From assembly GCF_030407165.1 (NCBI RefSeq), contig NZ_CP129111.1:3162001-3226000 (forward strand): DNA of 64,000 bases, read 5' to 3'. Each line of letters starts with the position of its first letter. Position 1 is the first letter of the stretch. The position numbers and the translations under genes were made by a program. This DNA is from Fontisubflavum oceani. Its GTDB lineage: Bacteria > Pseudomonadota > Alphaproteobacteria > Rhodobacterales > Rhodobacteraceae. Under the pieces are notes generated by a model. That model did no database searches. It had not been told where the DNA came from and saw only the letters and a program-made list of their open reading frames with translations. Positions 53,528-62,076 of the stretch are shown here, in pieces.

Positions 53528-53704
53528 TCAAACCGGCATATCGTTGAAGAGATCATCCAGAAGATCGTCCTCTTCGGCTTGTGCAGCCGCCACTTTCGAG
53601 CGTTTTGCGACGCCGGTTTTTACCTCTGCCTTGCCAGCCGTTTTCAGCTTGCGAAGCTCGGTATGCACCTCTTGTGGAGGGGTTTCCTTGGGGTCTTCAG
53701 TCAT
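53528..53704 (-). CDS. 58-residue charged protein, unknown function
   Basis: A short frame supported by GGGAGGTGACGAC directly before the ATG at 53704. The product begins MTEDPKETPPQEVHTELRK, continues with a Lys/Ala-rich middle (LKTAGKAEVKTGVAKRSKVAA) and ends in an acidic stretch (EEDDLLDDLFNDMPV). No membrane segment or known domain. The charged halves suggest a disordered nucleic-acid- or protein-binding peptide. It lies 77 bases after the DksA-like gene on the same strand and may share its transcript. Confidence 0.6.
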   Translation of the reverse strand: MTEDPKETPPQEVHTELRKLKTAGKAEVKTGVAKRSKVAAAQAEEDDLLDDLFNDMPV

Positions 53705-53781
53705 GTCGTCACCTCCCGTGTTACAAAGCGCCTCTACCCGAGCGCCCCAGGGTCGTCATGTGTCTCGTCCCGCGATCCGTT

Positions 53782-54099
53782 TCAGGTGGCGCATTTGCGG
53801 CAAAACGGCGTGAAGGGCAGCAAGTCCAATCGTTCCTCCGAGATCACTTCACCACATTTCACGCAGTCGCCATACTCTCCTGCATCCATCCGGGCGAGCG
53901 CGGCCTTGATCTGGCGGATTTCCGCCTGACCGCTGACACCCATCTGTTCCAGCACCTCATCGCCTTCGCGTTCGGTCGCCAGTTCTTCCCAGTCTTTGGA
54001 TTGGTGGCTATCGAGCTCATCCTCGATCTCATGCAACCGCTCCTCCAAAGCGGTCAAACGATCCATCAGTTGTTGCCGGCGCTGAACCAGGTTTGTCAT
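53782..54099 (-). CDS. TraR/DksA-family zinc-finger protein
   Basis: 105 residues. An N-terminal coiled coil (VQRRQQLMDRLTALEERLHEIEDELD), a middle helix with IRQIKAALARMDAGEYGDC, and a C-terminal four-Cys zinc finger (CVKCGE...FCRKCAT). It would bind the RNA polymerase secondary channel. It is shorter than DksA proper and lacks the DxxDxA tip in its usual form, so it resembles the small DksA-like proteins of Rhodobacterales. Its start is divergent from the persulfide operon, with a candidate FNR-type box between. Confidence 0.85.
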   Translation of the reverse strand: MTNLVQRRQQLMDRLTALEERLHEIEDELDSHQSKDWEELATEREGDEVLEQMGVSGQAEIRQIKAALARMDAGEYGDCVKCGEVISEERLDLLPFTPFCRKCAT

Positions 54100-54178
54100 C
54101 GTTTGATCCTCCTCTCAGGGCCCGCCTCGGCGCGGTTTCGCCCTTATCCCATGCTATCTTGCGCAGAACCGTTGAGCT

Positions 54179-54192
54179 TTGACTTCGATCAA
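54179..54192. promoter_or_regulatory. Candidate FNR/FnrL-type box
   Basis: TTGACTTCGATCAA matches the TTGAT-N4-ATCAA consensus with one change. Its centre lies about 86 bases from both the DksA-like start (leftward) and the metallo-hydrolase start (rightward), so it could act on either promoter under low oxygen. Confidence 0.55.
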
Positions 54193-54271
54193 AGGGCATA
54201 AGACAGGCTTGACCTTGAGCCTAAAAACCCCAAGATAGTTGACAACGTAAACTTTAACCGGGGAAAAATCG

Positions 54272-55135
54272 ATGCATCCCGAGATCACGCCCTTTTTCGA
54301 CACCGCGACGAACACTGTCTCTTACGTGGCGCGCGACCCCGCGGGGAAAGCCGCCGCTATTATCGACAGTGTTTTGGATTTCGATCAGGCCTCCGGCCGG
54401 ACAACAACCGACAGCGCCGATGAGATCATCGCACATTGCAAGGCCGAAGGATTGGATGTGCAATGGGTTCTGGAAACTCATGTTCATGCCGATCACCTCT
54501 CCGCCGCGCCCTATCTGCAAGAGCAGCTTGGCGGCAAAATCGGCATCGGCAAGAACATCACCGTGGTGCAGGACACTTTCGGCAAGATCTTCAACGAAGG
54601 CACCGAGTTCCAACGTGATGGTAGCCAGTTTGATGCGCTTTTCGGCGAGGGAGACAGCTTCCATGTCGGCCAGATGCGCGGCGACGTCATGCATACCCCG
54701 GGCCACACGCCCGCTTGCATGACCTATGTTATCGGCGACGCGGCCTTTGTCGGCGACACGCTGTTCATGCCAGATTTCGGCACCGCGCGCTGCGATTTCC
54801 CGGGCGGCTCGGCATCGGATCTCTATAATTCGATCCAGCGGATTCTGGCTCTACCCGATGAGACCCGGGTGTTTGTCGGCCATGACTACAAGGCCCCGGG
54901 CCGTGACCAATATGCTTGGGAAACCACCGTGGGCGAGCAAAAGGCGCTCAATGTGCATGTCGGCCAAGGCCGCCCGATCGAAGAGTTCGTCGAGATGAGA
55001 GAGACGCGGGACGCCACCTTGGGCATGCCCCGCCTGATCCTGCCCTCGCTGCAAATCAATATGCGCGCAGGTCAGATGCCGGAGCCGGAAGACAACGGCA
55101 CCTCGTATCTGAAACTGCCCTTGAACACGCTCTAA
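54272..55135 (+). CDS. Metallo-beta-lactamase-fold persulfide dioxygenase-like protein
   Basis: 287 residues. Metal-binding motif ETHVHADHLSAAPYL, then VGQMRGDVMHTPGHTPACMTYVIGD, DTLFMPDFGTARCDFPGGSA and FVGHDYKAPGRD. This set of residues is typical of ETHE1/Blh-type persulfide dioxygenases, which use a single iron to oxidise glutathione persulfide to sulfite. No rhodanese domain is fused. It heads an operon with two YeeE-type proteins and a TIGR01244 sulfur transferase, supporting a role in sulfide handling; the product sulfite could be oxidised by SoeABC. Confidence 0.9.
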   Translation: MHPEITPFFDTATNTVSYVARDPAGKAAAIIDSVLDFDQASGRTTTDSADEIIAHCKAEGLDVQWVLETHVHADHLSAAPYLQEQLGGKIGIGKNITVVQDTFGKIFNEGTEFQRDGSQFDALFGEGDSFHVGQMRGDVMHTPGHTPACMTYVIGDAAFVGDTLFMPDFGTARCDFPGGSASDLYNSIQRILALPDETRVFVGHDYKAPGRDQYAWETTVGEQKALNVHVGQGRPIEEFVEMRETRDATLGMPRLILPSLQINMRAGQMPEPEDNGTSYLKLPLNTL

Positions 55136-55148
55136 CCCCGAGGCGCGC

Positions 55149-55577
55149 ATGGAACTGCATTATCTTTACGGCCTGCTTGGCGGGCTGATCATCGGCACGG
55201 CAGCGGCGGTTTTATTGCTGATCAATGGCAAGATCATGGGGGCCAGTGGCATCTTGGGGTCAATTGCCGACGGATCGGCAGAAGGCAGCGATCGGCGCGA
55301 AAAACTGGCCTTCTTGGGCGGGTTGATCGGCGCACCTGCTCTGGTAGCGCTGTTTTTCGGCGCGGGATCGACCAACCTGACGACAAATGTGGTGGTGATC
55401 ATCGCCGCTGGCCTTCTGGTCGGCATCGGCACGCGGATCGCCAATGGCTGCACCTCGGGTCACGGGGTTTGCGGCATCTCGCGCCTGTCGATCCGCGGCA
55501 TTGTGGCGACGGTGTTTTACCTTCTGGCCGGTGGGATCGTCATGGTGCTGTTCCGCCATGTTCTGGGGGTGATCTGA
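55149..55577 (+). CDS. YeeE/YedE-family sulfur-compound importer half (PmpA-like)
   Basis: 142 residues with four membrane segments. Signature GTRIANGCTSGHGVCGISRLSIRGIVAT, whose conserved Cys face the transport path in YeeE, and the opening LYGLLGGLIIGTAAAVLLLING. Probably forms a pair with the next gene to move thiosulfate or a related sulfur species across the inner membrane. It starts 13 bases after the metallo-hydrolase. Confidence 0.9.
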   Translation: MELHYLYGLLGGLIIGTAAAVLLLINGKIMGASGILGSIADGSAEGSDRREKLAFLGGLIGAPALVALFFGAGSTNLTTNVVVIIAAGLLVGIGTRIANGCTSGHGVCGISRLSIRGIVATVFYLLAGGIVMVLFRHVLGVI

Positions 55578-55578
55578 G

Positions 55579-56004
55579 ATGCGGATGTTTGCCTCGGCGC
55601 TGGCGGGCGCCCTTTTTGGATTGGGCCTGATGCTCTCAGGGATGACCGACACAACCCGGGTTCAGGGCTGGCTAGATATCTTCGGCGCATGGGATCCGAC
55701 CCTGGCCTTTGTGCTTGGCGGCGCGATCCTTCCGATGGCCGTGGCCTGGCGGATGACGCGGAGATTCGCCTCGCCGATCTTGGGCACCGCATTCCCGCCA
55801 CCGCCGCAGCACAAGCTCGGTCGCAACGTGGTGGTCGGCTCGACGCTCTTCGGCATGGGCTGGGGCTTGGCCGGTCTTTGCCCAGGCCCAGCCTTGGCCT
55901 CGCTTTCTTGGGGTGGTTGGGGCGGAGCGCTCTTTCTTCTTGCAATGGTGGCGGGCATGGTGGTTACACCGCCCCTGCGCCGACGTTTCGCGTTGTTCGC
56001 CTGA
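55579..56004 (+). CDS. YeeE/YedE-family sulfur-compound importer half (PmpB-like)
   Basis: 141 residues, four membrane segments. Family segments FASALAGALFGLGLMLSGMTDTTRVQGWLDIFG and LFGMGWGLAGLCPGPALASLS; the latter Cys is the second conserved thiol of the family. One base follows the preceding stop, so translation is probably coupled. Partner of the preceding half-transporter. Confidence 0.9.
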   Translation: MRMFASALAGALFGLGLMLSGMTDTTRVQGWLDIFGAWDPTLAFVLGGAILPMAVAWRMTRRFASPILGTAFPPPPQHKLGRNVVVGSTLFGMGWGLAGLCPGPALASLSWGGWGGALFLLAMVAGMVVTPPLRRRFALFA

Positions 56005-56025
56005 CCGATAGAGAAAGAGTGCCTT

Positions 56026-56460
56026 ATGGATATCCGCCCGCTGACCGAAAGCTATGCCGTCGCCCCGCAGCTTGAACCTGCCGATATGGCGGCCTTGGCC
56101 GCGCAAGGCGTCACAACAATCATCTGCAACCGGCCTGACCCGGAAATCACGCCGGACCTCCATGCGGCGCAGATGCAAGCCGCAGCGGAAGCCGCCGGTC
56201 TAGATTTCGTGTTTAACCCGATTGTCGGTGGTGCGATGACCATGGCCAATGTGGAAGAGCAAGCCGACGCAATCGCAGGCGCAGACGGCCCTGTCGTGGC
56301 CTATTGCGCCAGCGGCAACCGGTCGAGCATCGTTTGGGCCCTCACCCAAGCGGGGCAGTTGCCAACAGATCAGATTTTGGCCGCAACCCGGGCCGCCGGT
56401 TATATGCTCGATGGCATGCGGCCCCAAATCGACGCTCTCGCCGCAGACCCACGGGGGTGA
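56026..56460 (+). CDS. TIGR01244-family sulfur transferase / phosphatase-like protein
   Basis: 144 residues of the DUF442/Blh N-domain type: MDIRPLTESYAVAPQLEPADMAALAAQGVTTIICNRPDPE and the active-site loop YCASGNRSS, whose Cys would carry sulfur or phosphate. In Blh proteins this domain is fused to a persulfide dioxygenase; here the two are separate genes in one operon. Its TGA overlaps the GTG start of the EamA gene. Confidence 0.88.
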   Translation: MDIRPLTESYAVAPQLEPADMAALAAQGVTTIICNRPDPEITPDLHAAQMQAAAEAAGLDFVFNPIVGGAMTMANVEEQADAIAGADGPVVAYCASGNRSSIVWALTQAGQLPTDQILAATRAAGYMLDGMRPQIDALAADPRG

Positions 56461-57346
56461 GCGGGCTCAGCCCGACGGCGCGCGGCATTCTCTACATGCT
56501 GGCGGCGATCTTTCTGTTCTCCGCCATGGATGCGTTGGCCAAGCTTTTGACCAGCCGTTATGAGGTGTTGCAGGTGGTTTGGGCCCGCTATGCAGGCCAG
56601 ACTCTGGTTGTGGCCGCCGTCTTGGCACCACGACTGCATCTCGTCATCCGCACCCGGCATCTGGGGCTGCAACTCCTGCGTTCCGGTTTTCTGTTCGCGG
56701 CGACAGTCTGCTTTTTCCTTGCGCTCAGCCTGATGGAGATCGCCTCGGCCACAGCGGTGATGAACATTCACCCGGTGCTTCTGACCCTCGGCGCGGCACT
56801 GATCTTGCGCGAGGCGCTTGGGCCACGGCGGATTTTCGGGATCATCGCGGCGATGATCGGCGCCTTGATCATCATCCGCCCGGGCACCGATGTCTTCACC
56901 CCCGCCGCCCTCTTCCCGCTTTTGGGGGGCGTGTTCTATGCCAGCTACGCGCTCAGCACCCGGTTTCTGGGGCGTGACGAGGTATCTTAACTTCGTTTCT
57001 CTACACCGCCCTAATCGGCACCATTGTGGCCAGCTTGGTGGTCCCGTTTTTTTGGACCACGCCCGATCTGGCGGACGCAGCGCTTTTTGTGCTTTTGGGG
57101 GCGGTTGGCGCGGGCGGGCAATTCCTGCTGATCAAGTCACTGACGACGGCGGAGGCCGGCGCGGTCGCCCCCTTCGGCTATGCCGGGGTGATCTTTGCGA
57201 CCACTTGGGGGCTATTGGCCTTTGGCGAGGTGCCGGACGCGTTGACCATTCTGGGCGCGCTTGTGATCATCGGGGCCGGTGTCTATGTCTGGCACCGCGA
57301 AACCCGGGCCCGCCGCGATACCGCGGCAATATCGCCTGAAACCTAA
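56457..57346 (+). pseudogene. EamA-family (DMT) transporter, frameshifted
   Basis: Ten-segment drug/metabolite transporter with two EamA repeats. Repeat 1 (LSPTARGILYMLAAIFLFSAMDALAKLL, PVLLTLGAALILREALGPRRIFG) runs to about 56985. Repeat 2 (LYTALIGTIVASLVVPFFW, EVPDALTILGALVIIGAGVYV) continues in another frame to 57346. Reading TTT for TT at about 56986-56987 restores DEVSLTSFLYTALIG, so this is probably a homopolymer error. The start is inferred as GTG 56457 overlapping the previous stop. Substrate unknown. Confidence 0.8.
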
Positions 57347-57371
57347 ACCTCGCCGAAAGGTCGCCACCCGA

Positions 57372-58289
57372 ATGGGCGTCTCAAATGCGCAAAGCTTTAA
57401 CTGGCGCGACTGGCTGACCGATCGCGGGGCGCGCGGGTTGATCGGCCTGGCCCGCGCCCTGCCCTACACGGCCAGGGTGCCGATGATGGGGTGGTTGATG
57501 CGCCGCGTTGTCGGGCCTCTCACCGGCGCTCGTGGCCGCGCCTTGGCCAATCTGGCCCATGTGTGGCCCGGGCTGCCCGATGAGCGGGCGAACGACATTG
57601 CCAATCGGATGATGGAAAATGTCGGACGCACGCTGATCGAGAATTACTCCACATCCGACCTCTTGGCTCGGGCGGAAGCATGGGACCCGAGCGGCCCCGG
57701 TGTCGCCGCTTTGGCCGAGGCGCAAGCAGCTGGCCGTCCCGTGCTGCTGATCACCGGGCATTTCGGCAATTACGAAGCGGCGCGCGCCGCGCTGACCGTG
57801 CGGGGGTATTCCATCGGTGGACTCTATCGACCAATGAATAACGGCTATTTCAACCGCCATTATGTTGCGACGATGGAGAGCTTCGGCGGCCCGGTCTTTC
57901 CGCGAGGTCCGAAAGGTGTCGGGAAATTCGTGCGACACCTGAGATCGGGCGGCCAGGGCGTGCTGTTGACCGATCAGTATTTCGCCGCCGGCGAACAGTT
58001 GGATTTTTTGGGAAAGTCCGCGCCCACCTCGCTGTCGGCGGCGGAGATGGCGCTGAAATACGACGCGCTCTTGATCCCGTTTTATGCCCGACGCTTAGAG
58101 GGCGGCCTCGATTTCGACGTGACCCTTGAGGCGCCGATTGCCCATAGCGATGCCAAGACGATGACGCAGGCGCTGAATGACAGCCTCGCGGCCCAAGTTA
58201 CCCAACATCCTGAACAATGGTTTTGGATTCACCGGCGCTGGAAACCTGGACGCCAGGCGAGATATTTCCGGACTGCGAACGAAGACTGA
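57372..58289 (+). CDS. LpxL/HtrB-like lysophospholipid acyltransferase
   Basis: 305 residues. Family segments: RALANLAHVWPGLPDERANDIANRMMENVGRTLIEN, catalytic ITGHFGNYEAARAAL (His-x4-Glu), GLYRPMNNGYFNR, FPRGPKGVGKFVRHL, VLLTDQYFAAGEQLDFLG and C-terminal HPEQWFWIHRRWK. Transfers an acyl chain to lipid A precursors or another lyso-lipid at the inner membrane. ATG 57372 with AAGG upstream gives a normal N-terminus. Confidence 0.9.
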   Translation: MGVSNAQSFNWRDWLTDRGARGLIGLARALPYTARVPMMGWLMRRVVGPLTGARGRALANLAHVWPGLPDERANDIANRMMENVGRTLIENYSTSDLLARAEAWDPSGPGVAALAEAQAAGRPVLLITGHFGNYEAARAALTVRGYSIGGLYRPMNNGYFNRHYVATMESFGGPVFPRGPKGVGKFVRHLRSGGQGVLLTDQYFAAGEQLDFLGKSAPTSLSAAEMALKYDALLIPFYARRLEGGLDFDVTLEAPIAHSDAKTMTQALNDSLAAQVTQHPEQWFWIHRRWKPGRQARYFRTANED

Positions 58290-58298
58290 CAAACGCGG

Positions 58299-59000
58299 CT
58301 AGTTGAGGCGTGCGGCCCCGAGAATGGCACCATGTCCGGCGCTTTGAACGATCACCACCAGCGGCGTTTCACTCTGCGGGCGCACCCGCGATTGGAAAGT
58401 GCCAGCGCCATCCCATTCATCCATAACCTGCCAAGACGTCACGACATTGTGGTAGCTCACCACCCGGCCCGCATTCTCGCCACGGCGAATATCGACCTCC
58501 TCATATGGCGAATACCCAACCAATTGCACCACCATCTCGGGGCGCGGCGGGGCCATGTCGGTTTCGGCACGGATCACATACACATCGTCCTGACGGGTCA
58601 CGCTGACTGACACCGGGTCGGTCTGTGCACGGTGCGCCATGATCAGATCGGCGACATCCATCGGTCGGTACCCCACGACGTGATCGACGCCGCCGATAAC
58701 CATTTGCGGCGTGTAAACCACGGTCGACCCTGCTGCACGGCCATAGGCGTGCTGCCGCGCAGTGTATTCAGGCGTCGCGAATGTGTCGGCCCAGCCAATG
58801 TAATCCCAGTAGTCCACATGCAAGCTCAACGCGATGATGTCCTCTCGTTGGGCCAGTTCCCCCAAGAGCGCATCCGCTGGCGGGCAAGATGAACAGCCCT
58901 GAGAGGTGAAAAGTTCCACCACAACGAGATCGTCTGCCTGAGCCATGGCTGCAGGGGTCAAACCGGCGCATGCCAGCACAAAGGACAGGATCAGCCGCAT
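58299..59000 (-). CDS. DUF1223 thioredoxin-like secreted protein
   Basis: 233 residues, with signal peptide MRLILSFVLACAGLTPAAMAQA. The domain begins LVVVELFTSQGCSSCPPADALLGELA; the CSSC pair lies where thioredoxins have CxxC. It continues with LSLHVDYWDYIGWADTFATPEYTARQ and VYTPQMVIGG. A periplasmic oxidoreductase-like role is possible but unproven. It ends ten bases from the converging acyltransferase. Confidence 0.88.
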   Translation of the reverse strand: MRLILSFVLACAGLTPAAMAQADDLVVVELFTSQGCSSCPPADALLGELAQREDIIALSLHVDYWDYIGWADTFATPEYTARQHAYGRAAGSTVVYTPQMVIGGVDHVVGYRPMDVADLIMAHRAQTDPVSVSVTRQDDVYVIRAETDMAPPRPEMVVQLVGYSPYEEVDIRRGENAGRVVSYHNVVTSWQVMDEWDGAGTFQSRVRPQSETPLVVIVQSAGHGAILGAARLN

Positions 59001-59085
59001 GAGATACCTTTCGTCACATGGGTGTTGCTCCCCATAGCTAGCGGCGCGACAGCAGTGAGGCCAATCAAGGATTTGCGAGGCCGCG

Positions 59086-59535
59086 TTACAACCAGCGCCA
59101 TGTGGCTTCGAGGTATCGCTCAGCCTCAGCTCCGAACGCCTCGACCAAACGGGCCTCCTCGGGTTGGATGAACCGCAGCGTCAGCACGCTGATAAAGAGG
59201 CCCGGCAGCAAAACAGCGCTGAGAGCGCCCAACCAGAGGACATAGCCGGTCAAGATCATCACCAGACCCAGATAAATCGGGTTCCGCGAATAGCGATATG
59301 GACCCTCGGTGATCAAGGCCTTCGGCGCTTTATGAGGTTCAATGGTGGTCTTCTTGCGCCAGAACCACAGCGCCGACCAGGTGATGGCGGCAAAACCCGC
59401 GAAACAGGTTACCAGGCCCAGAAGCTGAAAAAGCGGGCCAAACACAATCAGAAGTGGTAGTTCCGCAGCCAAAAACCAGGCGATAACGACAAAGCCAGCG
59501 AGCCAAATCGGCGGCAGGTCGGGAAAGCCTTTCAC
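59086..59535 (-). CDS. Isoprenylcysteine/phospholipid methyltransferase-family membrane protein
   Basis: 149 residues with about four membrane segments. The cofactor region is EGPYRYSRNPIYLGLVMILTGYVL, and the C-terminal part is FIQPEEARLVEAFGAEAERYLEATWRW, as in ICMT/PEMT-type S-adenosylmethionine-dependent methyltransferases. Substrate unknown. Its start overlaps the FkbM gene stop by four bases, so the two are likely co-translated. Confidence 0.85.
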   Translation of the reverse strand: MKGFPDLPPIWLAGFVVIAWFLAAELPLLIVFGPLFQLLGLVTCFAGFAAITWSALWFWRKKTTIEPHKAPKALITEGPYRYSRNPIYLGLVMILTGYVLWLGALSAVLLPGLFISVLTLRFIQPEEARLVEAFGAEAERYLEATWRWL

Positions 59536-60260
59536 GGCATCATTCGCTTCAAAAGCACGTTTTTTTCCCGATCGGCCGTTACGACAAATCCACGTGTTTC
59601 GAGCGACGTCAGCAGCGCGTCAATTTTTTCTTGCCCAACAATGTGGGGATGCAACTCAACCAACAATGCCTCAACGCCCGTCAGCGCCACATCGGCCAGG
59701 AGATCAATCTCCGCGCCTTCAACGTCCATGACAATGATGTTTGGGCGCAACTCCTCCAACACATCGACAAGCGCATCGCTTTCGACAGTAGTAACTGAAT
59801 TGGTCTCATCGCGTTCATGCAATGAAGATGAAATGATGTTGTTACTTTTGTGGAAGGCGACAGGATTACCATCCACAGTGACCGCCCTCATCCGCAACTC
59901 TGGTGAAACCTTGTTGAGTTCGTGGTTCTCGTTGATCAAAAGGCGAAGGTCTGGATTTGCCTCATAGGATACGACATTGCCGTGCCCCGCCAAACGGGCC
60001 GCGAGCAATCCAATAACCCCAATCCCAGCGCCGATTTCCAACACCTTGGAGCCAGAGCGCACACTCTGACGCACCAAGGCGCGCTCGGCATCTTCATAGA
60101 TCTTCTTATAAAGTAGGCTCTGTATGTGTTTTGGTAGGGCTTCGGCCCGAGCAGAGACCTTGATGCCATCAAGAGTAACAAACCGTTTCTTAGTCGCCCG
60201 GCCAATCAGCAGCTTGACATTTCGCAAGAATCTCAACTCAACAAACTCCTGTTTAGCCAA
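59532..60260 (-). CDS. FkbM-family methyltransferase
   Basis: 242 residues. Motif I is VLEIGAGIGVIGLLAARLAG, followed by YEANPDLRLLINEN, then INVMDVEGAE-like IIVMDVEGAEIDLLADV and LLVELHPHIVGQEKI. FkbM proteins often O-methylate sugars in surface polysaccharides, which fits the glycosyltransferase genes to the right. The base composition is visibly more AT-rich than in most of the window. Confidence 0.88.
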   Translation of the reverse strand: MAKQEFVELRFLRNVKLLIGRATKKRFVTLDGIKVSARAEALPKHIQSLLYKKIYEDAERALVRQSVRSGSKVLEIGAGIGVIGLLAARLAGHGNVVSYEANPDLRLLINENHELNKVSPELRMRAVTVDGNPVAFHKSNNIISSSLHERDETNSVTTVESDALVDVLEELRPNIIVMDVEGAEIDLLADVALTGVEALLVELHPHIVGQEKIDALLTSLETRGFVVTADREKNVLLKRMMP

Positions 60261-60295
60261 CCGCCCTTAGCAAAACAACGAACTCGGAGGCCACG

Positions 60296-61242
60296 ATGGC
60301 CAAAGCGCCCATAGAAGTCTTCTTTGTCTACCGACAAAGCAGCAAACAGCTTGGCTCAACCCTCATGCGGTGTTTCCAGTTGTGCCAAATCGCGCACGCT
60401 CACATCGGTCCTGACTTCGTCTTTCGCACCCGACCGATAATGAACCTTCGGCTGCCCTACTTCAACCGGGCTTGGGTCGACCTACAACCAAAGGATGCGA
60501 TATTTATTTTTACGAAAGACGCAGTCAGTCGCTTGGACCAAGATGCCTTGATGAGGCTACAACGGAAATCTCGAGCGATCTGTGTTGACTACATCGACCG
60601 CAACATAGGGCAGGTTTCGCGGTTGGGGATCGATTTACATATCGCCAGTTCGATGGCGCAACGCGATTATCTGACAGAGAATGCGAACGGCCCAGGGATC
60701 CCGACCGCGCAGGTGCCGTTGCTGCTCCACCACGCCGACCTGCGACTACACCAACTGGATATCACGGATATTCAGATGCCGAAGATTGCATATTTTGGCG
60801 CTCCTAATAACTGCTATCTGAGTAAAAGGATCGCCAGCCGTGTACCTATTTTCGATGTAGGATTAGCGGATGGAATGGAGAAATTTTTTCGGAGCTTACC
60901 TGAGTTCAATCTTCACTATGCTGTGCGTCCTGAGGATCAAAAAACCCTAACAAATCAGTCTTCAAACCCTTTACAAAGGGGGCAACTGCGGCCGTCTGTC
61001 GGGCGCCGATTATTGTGAATCGCACAGCCGATGATGCAGAATATTTTCTTGGCCCAGATTACCCCTTCTTTGTCGCCGACCTGAGCGAAAGGGAAGTTCT
61101 TTCCATGGTTGATTATGCGGAGGACAGCTTCGGCGACGCCATTTGGAACGACGCGCTTGATAGGATCTTGTATCTTGGCGCGCGCACGCACCCTAAACGA
61201 GTCGCCGCCGACTTGGCGGCGATATTGAACGGTCTGACATAA
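60296..61242 (+). pseudogene. Glycosyltransferase-like protein of unknown function, frameshifted
   Basis: It begins MAKAPIEVFFVYRQSSKQLG, with KDAIFIFTKDAVSRLDQDAL and ICVDYIDRNIGQVSRLGIDLHIASS, patterns resembling GT-B glycosyltransferases without a clear motif. The frame ends early at 61018. Reading seven A for six at about 60940 gives EDQKNPNKSVFKPFTKGATAAVCRAPIIVNRTADDAEYFLG in a new frame (only short parts needed for the call) and a C-terminus at 61242 with FFVADLSEREVLSMVDYA. Intact, it would have about 315 residues. Lower GC than its flanks. Confidence 0.65.
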
Positions 61243-61254
61243 CACTTTCTGACG

Positions 61255-62073
61255 CTAATCGCGACAGACCCTGGGAAGCAAGTGCTCCAGTGATGGCCAG
61301 TCCTTGGCCGGCAGGATATGCCGCCTAATACCCTTGGAGAGCCGTACGGCCTGCCGCAGCCCCATTCGAACTTGCGCCCAGACACGACGGCGGCGAAACG
61401 CCTTCTGTTCGGCTTCCGAATACCGCTCCAATGCGACCGGCTTCTTCACCGCATCGATCAGTGACGTGGTCGGGATCGGTTGCGGCACACCATAGGCGGC
61501 GCATTGGTCAAGCTGGATCGCGAGCGCCGGGTCGGCTTGATAGCTCTCCATCCCATAGGTCGAACTGATGATCGCATCAGAGGGGCCGCCCGCATCCCGC
61601 GCATGTTCCAGCATCTCGCGCGCGCCTCGAGGCCAAGCAATATAGGCCGCCGAGCCGGTGCGATCCTGCCAAAGCCGCCGGATCGGCACGGCGGGATGCA
61701 TGTGGAACCCGACGAATTTCTTCCGGCTGCGGGTCTCCAGGCTGATGTGGTCAATGCCCGGTAAAGGCGCCACACGCGCCAAAAATCCCGGGAGATCACT
61801 CGCCAAAACCGCGTCATCCTCCAAGACAAGACAAGGTGCGTCCAACTCCAAAACCCGGGTCCATGCGCGTATATGCGAAGCGCAAAGCGCCATCTCGGTC
61901 ACGCGTAGGGGCCGCTGCCAGCGGTGCCAAACCGGGTCGTCTTCAGGCGGATCCAAAGTTTGGGGCGTCACAGCCTCGATCCGCTCCCAGTCGAACCCAA
62001 AATGATCCATCTGCGCGCGCATGAAGCCCATGCGGTCCGTCGCGCTGGCCATATTGATGATCAGCACGCGCAT
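61255..62073 (-). CDS. Glycosyltransferase family 25 (LPS-type)
   Basis: 272 residues. MRVLIINMASATDRMGFMRAQM is the typical family 25 start, followed by VTEMALCASHIRAW and the metal-binding motif CLVLEDDAVL. The C-terminal part is basic. Adds a sugar, commonly galactose or glucose, to LPS or another surface glycan in the cytoplasm. It starts three bases after the GT4 gene. Confidence 0.88.
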   Translation of the reverse strand: MRVLIINMASATDRMGFMRAQMDHFGFDWERIEAVTPQTLDPPEDDPVWHRWQRPLRVTEMALCASHIRAWTRVLELDAPCLVLEDDAVLASDLPGFLARVAPLPGIDHISLETRSRKKFVGFHMHPAVPIRRLWQDRTGSAAYIAWPRGAREMLEHARDAGGPSDAIISSTYGMESYQADPALAIQLDQCAAYGVPQPIPTTSLIDAVKKPVALERYSEAEQKAFRRRRVWAQVRMGLRQAVRLSKGIRRHILPAKDWPSLEHLLPRVCRD

Positions 62074-62076
62074 GGC

